Positions 14,422 to 22,780 of a stretch of 27,209 nucleotides of DNA are shown one piece after another (position 1 is the stretch's first letter; each line of letters begins with the position of its first letter). The position numbers and the translations under genes are program-made. The notes under the pieces are model-generated. The model saw only the letters and a list, made by a program, of their open reading frames with translations. It was not told the DNA's origin and did no database searches. Source of the stretch: JAQUPP01 sp041649955 (lineage in GTDB: Bacteria > Patescibacteriota > Patescibacteriia > UBA2591 > JAQUPP01); the NCBI GenBank assembly GCA_041649955.1, contig JBAZMD010000011.1, positions 1-27,209 of the forward strand, in the 5' to 3' direction.

Positions 14422-15776
14422 AAAGAAATTAACTTCCCCATGAAACCGTCTTGATAAAATTTAACTAATTTCACTTTGACTATTTGATTGGTTAAATTTT
14501 GCGGGCTCTTAACCCCATCAGAAGTTTGGCGCAAATTTTCTTTTTTAAAATCAGATAGAGCCGCAAAAGCGGCTTCGCCTTTGGATTTTTTATATAGAGA
14601 GCTTCCCGATGAACTTCTAACGGGGCGTAAAAAAACTTTAAGATAATTCGGCGTATATCCTTGCCAATATTCGCTTCTTTTGTTTTCAATCAGCGCTTCT
14701 GAAGTTGAATTAATGAATATTTTTCTTTGTTTTTCTGATAATTTCTCGCCGAGCTTGATCAATTTATTGCTTCTGATTTTTTTTATTTTATCTGAAATTT
14801 CATCTTCAACAAGAGAGGCCTTGGTGCCCGGCCGAGCGGAAAATTTAAAAACATGAATTTTTAAAAATTGGCTTGATTTGACGAAATTATAAGTTTCCTG
14901 AAAATCTTTTTCGCTTTCTCCCGGAAAACCGACAATAATATCGGCTGTGAGATTGATATCTTTAATCTGTTTAAGCTGTTTTATTATTTTTTCCAATTCT
15001 TGGCGGCTGTAAGGGCGATTCATTTTTTTCAAAACTTCGGTTGAGGCGGATTGAATTGACAAATGAATGTGCGGACAAATTCTCGGATTATTCTGGATCA
15101 GTTTAACAAACTCCGGATTAATTAAAGTCGGCCAAAACGACGTAAGTCTTATTCTCTTTATGGCGGTTTTATCTAAAATTTCTCTTAACAAATCTTTCAA
15201 ATCATATTTCCCTATTTGGTAATTGCCAATATTGGTGCCGACTAAAACTATTTCCTGGCAGCCATTTTTTTCTCTATTTTTAATTTCCTGAATAATTTTT
15301 TGTGGCGGCTTGTTTGAAATTTCTTTCCGTAAATAAGGAACAATGCAATAAGAGCAATAATTCCGGCATCCGTCCTGAATTTTAATAAAAGCCCTTGTTC
15401 TCTTTTTTAATTCATCTTTGCCTTTTTTCTTTTTAAGGATTTGCCCCAAAATAAGTTTATCTGTTTTTTCTTTATTTTTATTATCAATCCATTTGTCAAC
15501 TTTTCCGATAAATTCTCTGTCCAACCTCAAAATGGAAGTAAAACAGCCGATAACTATCAAATAAGTTTTAGGAAACATCCGCTTGATTCTGGAAATAAGC
15601 TGTCTGGTTTCTTTTTCCGCTTTTTGAGTAACCGCGCATGCTTTGATAATATAAAAATCGGCTTTTTGAAACGGTTCCACTATTTTCAAGCCCCTTTCTT
15701 CAAATTTTTCTTTCAATTCTTCCGCTTCAGCCTGATTTAATTTACAGCCTAATGTGCAAATAGCTATTGTCTGCAT
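14418..15776 (-). CDS. mtaB: tRNA methylthiotransferase, MtaB/MiaB family
   Basis: Radical-SAM enzyme that methylthiolates tRNA adenosine-37 derivatives; MtaB acts on t6A37. The N-terminal domain carries C11, C47 and C78 for the auxiliary [4Fe-4S] cluster, beginning with ICTLGCKLNQAE. The radical-SAM motif is C137-x3-C141-x2-C144, followed by VGTNIGNYQ and GFPGESEKDF. Near the C terminus, residues about 384-427 (RPVRSSSGSS to SPQNL) interrupt the TRAM-like domain; this extra segment is encoded by a palindromic repeat (14513-14625). MtaB is preferred over MiaB because of the TLGCKLNQAE start. The TGA stop overlaps the kinase ATG by 4 nt. Confidence 0.9.
   Translation of the reverse strand: MQTIAICTLGCKLNQAEAEELKEKFEERGLKIVEPFQKADFYIIKACAVTQKAEKETRQLISRIKRMFPKTYLIVIGCFTSILRLDREFIGKVDKWIDNKNKEKTDKLILGQILKKKKGKDELKKRTRAFIKIQDGCRNYCSYCIVPYLRKEISNKPPQKIIQEIKNREKNGCQEIVLVGTNIGNYQIGKYDLKDLLREILDKTAIKRIRLTSFWPTLINPEFVKLIQNNPRICPHIHLSIQSASTEVLKKMNRPYSRQELEKIIKQLKQIKDINLTADIIVGFPGESEKDFQETYNFVKSSQFLKIHVFKFSARPGTKASLVEDEISDKIKKIRSNKLIKLGEKLSEKQRKIFINSTSEALIENKRSEYWQGYTPNYLKVFLRPVRSSSGSSLYKKSKGEAAFAALSDFKKENLRQTSDGVKSPQNLTNQIVKVKLVKFYQDGFMGKLISL
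14513..14625. repeat. Palindromic element inside mtaB
   Basis: Outer arms 14513-14526 and 14612-14625 are complementary at 12 of 14 positions. An inner stem GCCGC-AAAA-GCGGC lies at 14560-14573. The stretch AAGCGGCTTCGCCTTT is shared with the palindrome between mtaB and hisS. The element keeps the mtaB frame open and encodes the low-complexity insertion. Confidence 0.7.
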
Positions 15777-15837
15777 ACCAAAATTATTTAAATTTACGAG
15801 TTATTTATAACGAAGAAAATTTAACTATAATTTTGAG

Positions 15838-15955
15838 TACCCCCTCCTTTACTCCATCGGGGGTCTACCCTTTTACGATACGCCGTAAGCGAAGCGGCTT
15901 CGCCTTTTTTCCTAACGATTATCGAAAGTTTATCGTTGAGATAAAGGAGGGGGTA
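15838..15955. repeat. Intergenic palindromic element
   Basis: Perfect 14-bp inverted arms at 15838-15851 and 15942-15955 (TACCCCCTCCTTTA and its complement) bound about 90 bp. Inside are GCGAAG-CGG-CTTCGC followed by CTTTTTT, which could act as a plus-strand terminator, and AACGAT/ATCGTT arms. It shares 16 bp with the element inside mtaB. It lies between mtaB and hisS and contains no gene. Confidence 0.75.
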
Positions 15956-15968
15956 AAGGTTTTGCAGC

Positions 15969-16004
15969 CCGCCAAACTTTTCGCTTCGCAAAAACTTAGG
16001 CGGG
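15969..16004. repeat. CCCGCC...GGCGGG hairpin after hisS
   Basis: CCCGCC and GGCGGG arms enclose a near-complementary A/T stretch and a GCTTCGC turn, giving an imperfect hairpin just beyond the hisS stop. It could terminate hisS transcription on the minus strand, but no clean T tract follows. Its right arm merges with a 24-bp repeat shared with the lepB 3' end. Confidence 0.6.
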
Positions 16005-16019
16005 ACAAAACTCTTTAAA
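15996..16019. repeat. 24-bp repeat spanning the hisS stop codon
   Basis: Identical to 17677-17700. It contains GGCGGGACAAAACTC and covers the TAA stop of hisS; the other copy covers the TAA stop of lepB. Both have the same orientation to the gene. Confidence 0.85.
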
Positions 16020-17553
16020 TTCTTTTTCTTAATTCTTTAATCAATTTTTCTTGATCAATTGTTTCCTGATTTCCGCTGGACATATCGCGAATAATAATAG
16101 TTTTATCGCTCATTTCTTGCTGGCCTAAAATCAAAGTTAATTTAACGCCTATTTTATTGGCCATTTCCAATTGAGCTCGCAAACTGTCTTTGGCTAAATT
16201 CTCCGCCACTCTGAATCCTTCCTTGCGCAAATCTTCAAGCAATTTCAAAGATCTTCGCATAGCCAATTCTCCAAGCTGAGCCAAGAAAATTTTTGGCGCT
16301 CGTTCTTTGGAAATTCTGATATTTTGATATTTCAATTCTTCAATAATCCTTTCCACGCCAAATGCTACGCCCAAGGCCGGCGTTTCTCGGCCGCTTAATT
16401 CCCCGACTAAATTATCATATCTTCCTCCGCCGCCTAAGGCTGACATGGGAGGAACTACGGGAATAACTTCTGCTGGCTTGTCGCCGGGCAGGGATTCTTT
16501 ATTTTCCCCTTCTTTTTTTTCTTCCGGCTTAGGAGCTTTCTTTATTGGAGCAATTTCAGTTCTGATTGGTAAAATTTCAAATACTGTTCTGGTGTAATAA
16601 TCCAGCCCTCTGACTAAAAACGGATTTAATTCGTAAGCAACTTCCGCTTCATCAAGGCATTCCAAAACTTTTACAAAATGAGAATGACAATTCTCGCATA
16701 AGCTATCAACTATTTGAGGCGCGTCAGTTATCAAATCTTTGCAGTTTTCTTGCTTGCAATCCAAAATCCTCAAAGGGTTGCGGACTAATCTTTTCTGACA
16801 ATCCTGACAAAGCCTGTTTCTCTTTGATTTAAAATAATTTATTAATTTACTGCGATAAGCCTTGCGGCATTCCGTGCAACCCAAACTGTTAATTTGAATG
16901 GAAACCTTAATTCCCAGCTCTTCAAAAAGAGTTTTGCAAAATAAAATAACCTGGGCGTCGCTGACCGGTTTGTCTGATCCTAAAATTTCCAAATTAATTT
17001 GGTGAAACTGGCGAAGCCGGCCGGACTGAGGCCTTTCATAACGAAAGAGCGGTCCGAAACAAAATAATTTTATCGGCTGAGACAGATTAAACATTCCGTG
17101 TTCAATATAAGCTCTAACCATTGAAGGAGTAAATTCCGGCCTCATTGCCACTTGATTCTGTCCCCGATCAGTGAATTGATACATTTGTTTTTCAACCACT
17201 TCCGTAGTCATGCCGGTACTTTTTTCAAATAATGCTCTTTCTTCCAAAACCGGAGTTTCAATTTTTTTAAACCCGTAGTCCTCGGATAAATCTTGAGCCT
17301 TCTGAATTACAAGATCCCAATATTTTCCTTCTTCTGGCAAAATATCTTCCATGCCGCGCAAACTTTTCGGCAAATATTTTTTATGCTGGGGAAGCTGCTG
17401 AACGGCATTATCTTGATTAACTTGAATATTTTTGATTTTATTTTCTCTCTTAACCTGAATTTTTTTAGGTCGTTTAATCAATTGTTTCTTTTTGTTATTC
17501 TTGTTCTTTTTTTTGTTCATTTTTTTTATTTTCTTATTCTTTTTTTTAGCCAT
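16015..17553 (-). CDS. hisS: Histidyl-tRNA synthetase
   Basis: Class II aminoacyl-tRNA synthetase charging tRNA-His. Motif 2 is FRYERPQSGRLRQFHQ (150-165), the His-specific signature is LVRGLDYYTR (313-322) and motif 3 is ALGVAFGVERI (403-413). A Cys-rich segment (GCTECR, LCQDCQKR, LCENCH) in the insertion domain is common in bacterial HisRS. Two oddities: a very Lys-rich extension of about 55 residues before KYLPKSLRGMEDILPEEG, where most homologues begin, and a Lys/Glu/Pro-rich insertion at about 338-381 between FEILPIR and SALGGGGRYD. No Shine-Dalgarno precedes the first ATG, so a later start remains possible. The stop codon sits in a repeat shared with lepB. Confidence 0.94.
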   Translation of the reverse strand: MAKKKNKKIKKMNKKKNKNNKKKQLIKRPKKIQVKRENKIKNIQVNQDNAVQQLPQHKKYLPKSLRGMEDILPEEGKYWDLVIQKAQDLSEDYGFKKIETPVLEERALFEKSTGMTTEVVEKQMYQFTDRGQNQVAMRPEFTPSMVRAYIEHGMFNLSQPIKLFCFGPLFRYERPQSGRLRQFHQINLEILGSDKPVSDAQVILFCKTLFEELGIKVSIQINSLGCTECRKAYRSKLINYFKSKRNRLCQDCQKRLVRNPLRILDCKQENCKDLITDAPQIVDSLCENCHSHFVKVLECLDEAEVAYELNPFLVRGLDYYTRTVFEILPIRTEIAPIKKAPKPEEKKEGENKESLPGDKPAEVIPVVPPMSALGGGGRYDNLVGELSGRETPALGVAFGVERIIEELKYQNIRISKERAPKIFLAQLGELAMRRSLKLLEDLRKEGFRVAENLAKDSLRAQLEMANKIGVKLTLILGQQEMSDKTIIIRDMSSGNQETIDQEKLIKELRKRI

Positions 17554-17582
17554 ATCAAATTTTTTAAAATTTTTAACCCGCC

Positions 17583-17598
17583 TCCGCCAGCTGGCGGA
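17583..17598. repeat. 16-bp perfect palindrome TCCGCCAG/CTGGCGGA
   Basis: A perfect self-complementary 16-mer in the AT-rich gap before hisS, flanked by CCGCC and TTTGGC. It belongs with the CCGCC/GGCGG palindromes at 20434 and 26113. It could form a hairpin or a protein-binding site. Confidence 0.7.
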
Positions 17599-17676
17599 TT
17601 TGGCAGTAGATAATTTGAACCTTTTAAATTAAATAGTTAATTATATTATTTAGACAATTAAATTTCAGATTAAAAT

Positions 17677-17700
17677 TTAGGCGGGACAAAACTCTTTAAA
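17677..17700. repeat. 24-bp repeat spanning the lepB stop codon
   Basis: Second copy of the 24-bp sequence at 15996-16019, identical by eye, again including the gene's TAA stop (17696-17698). The downstream interval to hisS carries the 16-bp palindrome rather than the CCCGCC hairpin. Confidence 0.85.
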
Positions 17701-18316
17701 AAGTAAAAATTGGAGTTTTTAATAATCCTAAATTTTTAAAAGGCCATCCCCTAAACCAAGCTCTGCCGACAATAGTACTTCTTTTTATTGGTCCGAAAAC
17801 TCGGGAATCCAAACTTACGTTGCGATGGTCGCCTAAAACATAATATTCATCTGAATTCAATTGAACGTCAACTTCCCCCATCGTAACCAAGCCCGGATTG
17901 AGATAACTGTTTTCATTAAACTCAACTCCTTGGGGAAACTGCTGATTATAAACAGAAATTTTATTTTTTGAAATAACAATTCTTTCGCCGGGCAATCCGA
18001 TTACTCTTTTAATCAAATAATCTTGTGAATTATTGGGCGAATGGAAAACAATCACTTCTCCTCTCTGCGGAGAATGAAAACGGTAGCTCAATTCTTCAAC
18101 AATCAAATAATCTTTATCATAATAATTCGGTTCCATTGACGGTCCGCTCACGTAAAACGGCTGAAAAACAAAATGATGAATAGGCCAAATAATTATAAAA
18201 GCCAAAAGAACGATTTTTACCAAATCTAAAATGAATTCCACCCAATAAGGTTTTGTTTTAAAAAAACTTCCCCTTTTCGGCTCTTCTTCCGGATTTATAT
18301 TCTCTGGATTTGTCAT
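17696..18316 (-). CDS. lepB: Signal peptidase I
   Basis: Membrane serine protease that removes signal peptides from exported proteins. One transmembrane helix lies at about 29-49. Box B is SGPSMEP with nucleophile Ser60, box D is KRVIGLPGE with general base Lys103, and box E is GDHRNVSLDSR, where His replaces the more usual Asn. Length (206 aa) is that of the short Gram-positive-like form. It is the last gene of the epimerase-GT2-DUF2304-lepB run, 15 nt after DUF2304. Its product acts upstream of SppA, also present in the window. The 3' end is shared with hisS as a 24-bp repeat. Confidence 0.95.
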   Translation of the reverse strand: MTNPENINPEEEPKRGSFFKTKPYWVEFILDLVKIVLLAFIIIWPIHHFVFQPFYVSGPSMEPNYYDKDYLIVEELSYRFHSPQRGEVIVFHSPNNSQDYLIKRVIGLPGERIVISKNKISVYNQQFPQGVEFNENSYLNPGLVTMGEVDVQLNSDEYYVLGDHRNVSLDSRVFGPIKRSTIVGRAWFRGWPFKNLGLLKTPIFTF

Positions 18317-18331
18317 AGGTGCAAATTTCAG

Positions 18332-18667
18332 TTAATTTTTGTCTTCCTTATCATTTAAACTTATTTTTCTGACAATTTTAGTAATGTCTTTTTCTATCTT
18401 TTCCATTTTTAATCCCAATTTAAAAACCAAATAAAACAGCACTACTACGCTTAAATAAAATAAAACGTCTATTCCTTTTCCGGAAAATCCCAAAGCCGCG
18501 ACGAATGAATCAACCTGTTTTAGAAAAATAATCAGTAAAGCGGCCAAAATCCAAAAGACCAGCCAAAAAATAAATTCATTGCCGCCTATTTCTTTATTCT
18601 TTTTCTGCCAAAAAAGGCGGGAAACAAAGAATAAAATAATAACCAATGCGATTATTTGTTGAATCAT
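18332..18667 (-). CDS. DUF2304 membrane protein
   Basis: A 111-aa protein with three hydrophobic helices (about 2-20, 31-50 and 64-90) and a charged tail (KMEKIEKDITKIVRKISLNDKEDKN). This matches the DUF2304 family, which is often encoded next to dolichol-phosphate-mannose-synthase-like GT2 genes, as here (3 nt gap to GT2). A likely role is to anchor or assist the glycosyltransferase at the membrane, but this is inferred from neighbourhood only. Confidence 0.8.
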   Translation of the reverse strand: MIQQIIALVIILFFVSRLFWQKKNKEIGGNEFIFWLVFWILAALLIIFLKQVDSFVAALGFSGKGIDVLFYLSVVVLFYLVFKLGLKMEKIEKDITKIVRKISLNDKEDKN

Positions 18668-18670
18668 ATT

Positions 18671-19369
18671 TTAATTCATTAACTTAGCCAAAAATAAATC
18701 TTTAATAATTCTGAATCCGCCCGTTCCCCTGCCATTTCCTCTGAAAAGACCTTGTCCAAAATCATGATAAATAACCGTGATCGGAACTTCTTTGATTATT
18801 AATTTATTTTTAGAAACTTTATACAATATCTCGCTGCAATGAGCCATGCCGTCATTTTCAATCGTTATTTTTTCCAAGGCTTTTCTGGAAAGCGCGCGAA
18901 AACCATTCTGAGGATCGGTTAAAGAGACATTAATTAAAATTTTATTAACCAAGCCGGCCAAAGGAATAATTATTTTTTCCTTAAACCAAGGAATTTCTGA
19001 TTTTTTACCCAAAAAACGCGAGCCAAAAACCGCGTCTGCCTCGCCGCTTTGTATAGGCAAAATAATTTCTTTTATTTCGCGGGATAAAAATTGCCCGTCC
19101 GCGTCAAAATGCACGACAATATCAGCTTGATTGTTAAGGGCGTATTCATCTCCTGTTTGCAAGGCCGCTCCTTGTCCGCGATTAATTAAATGGCGTAAAA
19201 CCGTTGCACCTTGTTTTTTTGCCAGTTCAAAAGTCCTATCGCTTGAACCGTCATCAACTATCACCAATTCATTTACTAACGGCCTTACCTCATTAATCAC
19301 TTTTTCAATATTTTTTTCTTCGTTATAAGCGGGAATGATAACGATAATTTTATTAAAATTTTTCTCCAT
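18671..19369 (-). CDS. Family 2 glycosyltransferase, DPM-like
   Basis: GT-A fold enzyme transferring a sugar from a nucleotide donor, probably to a polyprenyl phosphate at the inner membrane face. It has VIIPAYNEEKNI (10-21), DDGSSDRT (39-46), NRGQGAALQTG and the metal-binding DADGQ (89-93). TDPQNGFRALSR near 151 is typical of dolichol-phosphate mannosyltransferase-like members. No C-terminal membrane helices are present, so membrane contact may come from the adjacent DUF2304 protein. The start overlaps the end of the epimerase gene by 17 nt. Donor sugar unknown; the neighbouring decarboxylase-like enzyme suggests a UDP-sugar pathway. Confidence 0.92.
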   Translation of the reverse strand: MEKNFNKIIVIIPAYNEEKNIEKVINEVRPLVNELVIVDDGSSDRTFELAKKQGATVLRHLINRGQGAALQTGDEYALNNQADIVVHFDADGQFLSREIKEIILPIQSGEADAVFGSRFLGKKSEIPWFKEKIIIPLAGLVNKILINVSLTDPQNGFRALSRKALEKITIENDGMAHCSEILYKVSKNKLIIKEVPITVIYHDFGQGLFRGNGRGTGGFRIIKDLFLAKLMN

Positions 19370-20408
19370 ACTGACTTATTAAAGGTTCCAGTAATATTCT
19401 GTTGGCTTTCACATAATCAACTAATTTTTCCAAGCCGTCATTTAATCCGACAACCGGGAGCCAATTTATTTTTTCTTTCGCCAAGCGGATATCCGGCAAG
19501 CCGAGCGGAGTCATAAAAAGAAGCGGCGGTTTAAATTCAACCTTGGATTGAGAATGAGTGATTTCTATAATTTTATTGGCCAAATCAACCAATTTATATT
19601 CTTCTGATCCGCCCAAATTTATCGGTCCGATTTCATTTGAATCCATCATTGAAACAATGCCTTCAATAACATCGCTTACATAACAAAGCGAAGTTGAAAA
19701 ATTTCCATCTCCGTAAATAATCAAAGGCTGTTGCGTAAGCGCCTGTAAAACAAAATCAGGAACCATTTGACCGTCAAAAAGCGTTTCACGCGGGCCATAA
19801 GTTCTGAAAATTCTGACAATCTTAGTATTTAATCCGTACATTTCCCGATAAGTCATCATGGCTGTTTCGGCAAAACGTTTTCCTTCGTCATAACAGGCTC
19901 TTGGGCTGATAAAATTAACAGAACCAAAATCACTTTCTTTAAAAATGGGGTTATCCTGGCGTCTGGAACCGTAAACCACGGCCGAAGAAGTAAAAAGAAT
20001 TTTCGCTTTATACGATTTTGCCATTTCTAAAACATTAATCGTGCCGATGGAATTAGTGTGCAAGCTTTTCAATCGCAACTGATTAAAATTTTTGGCCGAG
20101 GTTGGAGAGGCTAAATGAAAAATTTCCTGAATGCCGTGAATTTTAATTTTAAAATTCGCCAATTCAGGAGATTCTTCAAAATTTATCGGCTGATTAATAT
20201 CATGCTTGATAAAACGGAAATTCGGATTCTGCAGAAGATGGCTGATATTATTCAAGTTTCCGCCGCCAACAAAATCATCCACGCAAATAACATTATTATT
20301 TGTTATCAATTGGTCGCAAAGGTGAGAACCGATAAAACCGGCTCCGCCCGTAACCAAAATATTTTTTCTTTCGCCCGGATAAAATTTTTGGTCTTTATTT
20401 GTTGGCAT
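19353..20408 (-). CDS. NAD-dependent epimerase, UDP-glucuronate decarboxylase-like
   Basis: Extended short-chain dehydrogenase/reductase of 351 aa. The NAD site is TGGAGFIGSH (20-29) and the catalytic Tyr/Lys is in ACYDEGKR (Y173, K177), with FTSSAVVYG as the Ser/Thr strand. YDEGKR, IFRTYGPR and GDGNFSTSLCYVSD are typical of UDP-glucuronate decarboxylase (UDP-xylose synthase), although an insertion in the 80-115 region is atypical and a dTDP-glucose 4,6-dehydratase-like or 4-epimerase role is possible. First gene of an operon with GT2, DUF2304 and lepB, so its product likely feeds cell-surface glycosylation. Confidence 0.88.
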   Translation of the reverse strand: MPTNKDQKFYPGERKNILVTGGAGFIGSHLCDQLITNNNVICVDDFVGGGNLNNISHLLQNPNFRFIKHDINQPINFEESPELANFKIKIHGIQEIFHLASPTSAKNFNQLRLKSLHTNSIGTINVLEMAKSYKAKILFTSSAVVYGSRRQDNPIFKESDFGSVNFISPRACYDEGKRFAETAMMTYREMYGLNTKIVRIFRTYGPRETLFDGQMVPDFVLQALTQQPLIIYGDGNFSTSLCYVSDVIEGIVSMMDSNEIGPINLGGSEEYKLVDLANKIIEITHSQSKVEFKPPLLFMTPLGLPDIRLAKEKINWLPVVGLNDGLEKLVDYVKANRILLEPLISQYGEKF

Positions 20409-20433
20409 AGTTTCAATTTAAAATTTTAAATTT

Positions 20434-20463
20434 CCAGCCCGAGGCTGGTCCGCCTTTGGCGGA
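20434..20463. repeat. Double-hairpin repeat, intergenic copy
   Basis: CCAGCC-CGA-GGCTGG followed directly by TCCGCC-TTT-GGCGGA. The reverse complement of the same arrangement occurs at 26113-26142 inside the VanZ-like gene, with all 24 stem positions identical and only the 3-nt loops different. It lies between pnp and the epimerase gene and is followed by AAAAAT on the plus strand. Confidence 0.85.
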
Positions 20464-20509
20464 AAAATTAAAAATTAGGTTATCTACTTATTCGCTTATC
20501 AATTTATTT

Positions 20510-22729
20510 TTAGTATCGTTTTCTGTTGTTAAATGGACGACCTCCTGATCTTGGTCGATCATCATTGCCGCGATCTCTGTCAGCGGGACGAGGTTGATCG
20601 CCGCCTTCAAGCAAAGCTCTCATTGAAAGATTAATTCTGCCTTGTCTGTCAATTTCCATTACTTTAACCGGCACAATATCGCCGACTTTAACCAAATCAT
20701 CAGGATGTTCAACGCGATAGTTGGCCATTTCTGAAACATGGATCAGTCCTTCCTGACCGCGCACAACTTCGGCAAAAGCGCCAAAATCCATAATTCTGGT
20801 AATTTTACCTTGAAAAATTTCACCAGCTTTAACTTCGTGAGTGATATTTTTAATCCATTCAACCGCTTTATTTTTTGATTCTTCATTTAATGAAGTAACC
20901 ATTACTGTGCCGTCTTGTTCAATATCAATCGTTGATCCGGTTTGAGCGACGATTTCATTAATCATTTTTCCGCCCGGTCCGACAACGTCTCTGATTTTAT
21001 CCGGATTAATTTTAATCATAGTCACTCTTGGCGCGTAAGGTGAGAAATTTTCTCTGGGCTTCGGCATAACTTGAGTCATTTTTTCCAAAATTTTAACCCG
21101 AGCATTGGCTGAAGCTTGGAAAGTTTCTTTAATCACGTCAAAAGTCAAACCTTTTGTTTTTGTATCCATTTGAATTGCAGTAATTCCTGTCGGCGTGCCG
21201 ATAATTTTAAAATCCATTCCGCCCGGTCCGTCTTCCAAATCTTGAATATCGGTTATAACTTTATATTTTTTAAATCCATTATCCCCTTCTTCGGAAGCCA
21301 AACCAACGGCTATACCGGATACTAATTTTTTAATCGGAATACCGGCGTCCATTGATGACAAAACCGAAGCGCAAGTCGCGGCCATTGAAGTGGAACCGTT
21401 TGAAGAAAGAACTTCTGAAACCAATCTGAGAGTATAAGGAAAATTTTCCTTATCAGGCAAAATCGGTAAAATTCCTTTTTCCGCCAAAGCGCCATGACCA
21501 ACTTCTCTTCGTCCGGTTTGTCTTAAAGGTCCGGCTTCTCCGGAACAAAACGGCGGGAAATTATAATGATGCATATATCGTTTACGGCTGCTATCTTCCA
21601 TGGTATCCAAATATTGTTCCATGCCCGGACCGCCCAAAGTAACGACTGAAAGCACTTGAGTTTCTCCTCTGGAAAATATGGCTGAACCGTGAACTCTTGG
21701 CAAAACTCCGACTTGGCAGGAAATCTCTCTGATTTCATCAAGTTTGCGGCCGTCAATTCTTTGATCGCGATCCAAAATGGCTTGGCTGATTTCTTGATAA
21801 ATTAATTTCATGGCATATTCAAAGCCCTTGCCTCTTCTGTCTTTGCCGATATTTTTTTCAATTAAAACTTCTTCCAATCGGGCAATCATTTTTTTCTTGG
21901 CGCCCAATCTGTCTTCTTTGGTTTTTAACGGATGATCAAAGAAATATTTTGGCATTTCCGCTTTAACGAATTCTTCGGTAATTTTTTTAACTTCTTCTTT
22001 GGCAACAATATCTTCCGGACTTAAAGGAGACACTAAAACTGTTTTTGGCTTGCCTGCTTTTTCTCTGATTTCTTCAATAAATTGATTGATTTTTTCAAAT
22101 TCTTCCGCGCCCAATTCCATTGCCTTATACATTACGTCAGCTTCTATTTCTTGAGCTCCGGCTTCAATCATTAAAACTCTTTTATTCATTCCGCAAATCA
22201 TCAAATCAAGATTACTGGTAGCTCTTAAAGTTTGAGTCGGGTTAACAACAAGTTGTCCGTCAACCTGACCGATTCTTACGCCTGCTATCGGTCCGTTCCA
22301 AGGAATATTGGACATATGCAAAGCGATAGAAGCGCCGAGAAGCGCCGGTATATCAGGATCATTTTCGTGATCAATGGAAAGCACGGTTAAAATAACTTGA
22401 ACCGAGCGTCGCATGTCTTGATCAAAAAGAGGACGAATGGAACGGTCAATTAAGCGTCCTATTAAAATAGCCTCGTCTGGCGGACGAGTCTCTCTTTTTA
22501 TAAAACGAGAACCTTTAATTTTTCCGGCTGCGTAGAAACGTTCCTCATATTCAACCATTAAAGGAAAATAATCCATTCCCTCTTGGTCTTTATCGCCCAT
22601 AACGGCGGTGGCTAAAACGGTTGTTTCACCGTATTGAACCGTGCAAGAGCCATTTGCTTGACCGGCCACTTCGCCGGTTTTTACAATTAATTTTTTGCCT
22701 GCTACATCTATTGTGAATTCCATAGTCAT
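20510..22729 (-). CDS. pnp: Polyribonucleotide nucleotidyltransferase (PNPase)
   Basis: Phosphorolytic 3'-5' exoribonuclease. Two RNase PH domains (the first starting with the FTIDVAGKKLIVKTG segment, the second with FSRGETQVLSVVTLGG) flank an alpha-helical linker. A KH domain with VVGPGGKMINEIV and an S1 domain with GKITRIMDFGAFAEVV and GLIHVSEMA follow, and the end is an Arg/Asp-rich tail. The start used here is the first ATG (MTMEF, 739 aa); an upstream in-frame TTG adds four residues and Met3 is another option. No Shine-Dalgarno sequence is visible. The NYN-domain gene and rpsO lie upstream, extending the usual rpsO-pnp order. The ~170-bp hairpin element occupies its leader. Confidence 0.96.
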   Translation of the reverse strand: MTMEFTIDVAGKKLIVKTGEVAGQANGSCTVQYGETTVLATAVMGDKDQEGMDYFPLMVEYEERFYAAGKIKGSRFIKRETRPPDEAILIGRLIDRSIRPLFDQDMRRSVQVILTVLSIDHENDPDIPALLGASIALHMSNIPWNGPIAGVRIGQVDGQLVVNPTQTLRATSNLDLMICGMNKRVLMIEAGAQEIEADVMYKAMELGAEEFEKINQFIEEIREKAGKPKTVLVSPLSPEDIVAKEEVKKITEEFVKAEMPKYFFDHPLKTKEDRLGAKKKMIARLEEVLIEKNIGKDRRGKGFEYAMKLIYQEISQAILDRDQRIDGRKLDEIREISCQVGVLPRVHGSAIFSRGETQVLSVVTLGGPGMEQYLDTMEDSSRKRYMHHYNFPPFCSGEAGPLRQTGRREVGHGALAEKGILPILPDKENFPYTLRLVSEVLSSNGSTSMAATCASVLSSMDAGIPIKKLVSGIAVGLASEEGDNGFKKYKVITDIQDLEDGPGGMDFKIIGTPTGITAIQMDTKTKGLTFDVIKETFQASANARVKILEKMTQVMPKPRENFSPYAPRVTMIKINPDKIRDVVGPGGKMINEIVAQTGSTIDIEQDGTVMVTSLNEESKNKAVEWIKNITHEVKAGEIFQGKITRIMDFGAFAEVVRGQEGLIHVSEMANYRVEHPDDLVKVGDIVPVKVMEIDRQGRINLSMRALLEGGDQPRPADRDRGNDDRPRSGGRPFNNRKRY

Positions 22730-22780
22730 TTTTTTTAACAATTTATATTTATTTTATTTGATAATTAATCATTTCTTACC

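Noticed and set aside
15767..16018. Plus-strand open frame of 83 codons between mtaB and hisS
   Set aside because: It lies wholly in palindromic repeats, has no family features and its end overlaps the hisS stop; the open frame is a by-product of the repeats.
22730..22741. TTG start for pnp four codons upstream
   Set aside because: ATG codons follow at once, no Shine-Dalgarno supports the TTG, and homologues begin close to the MEF position; the first ATG was used.
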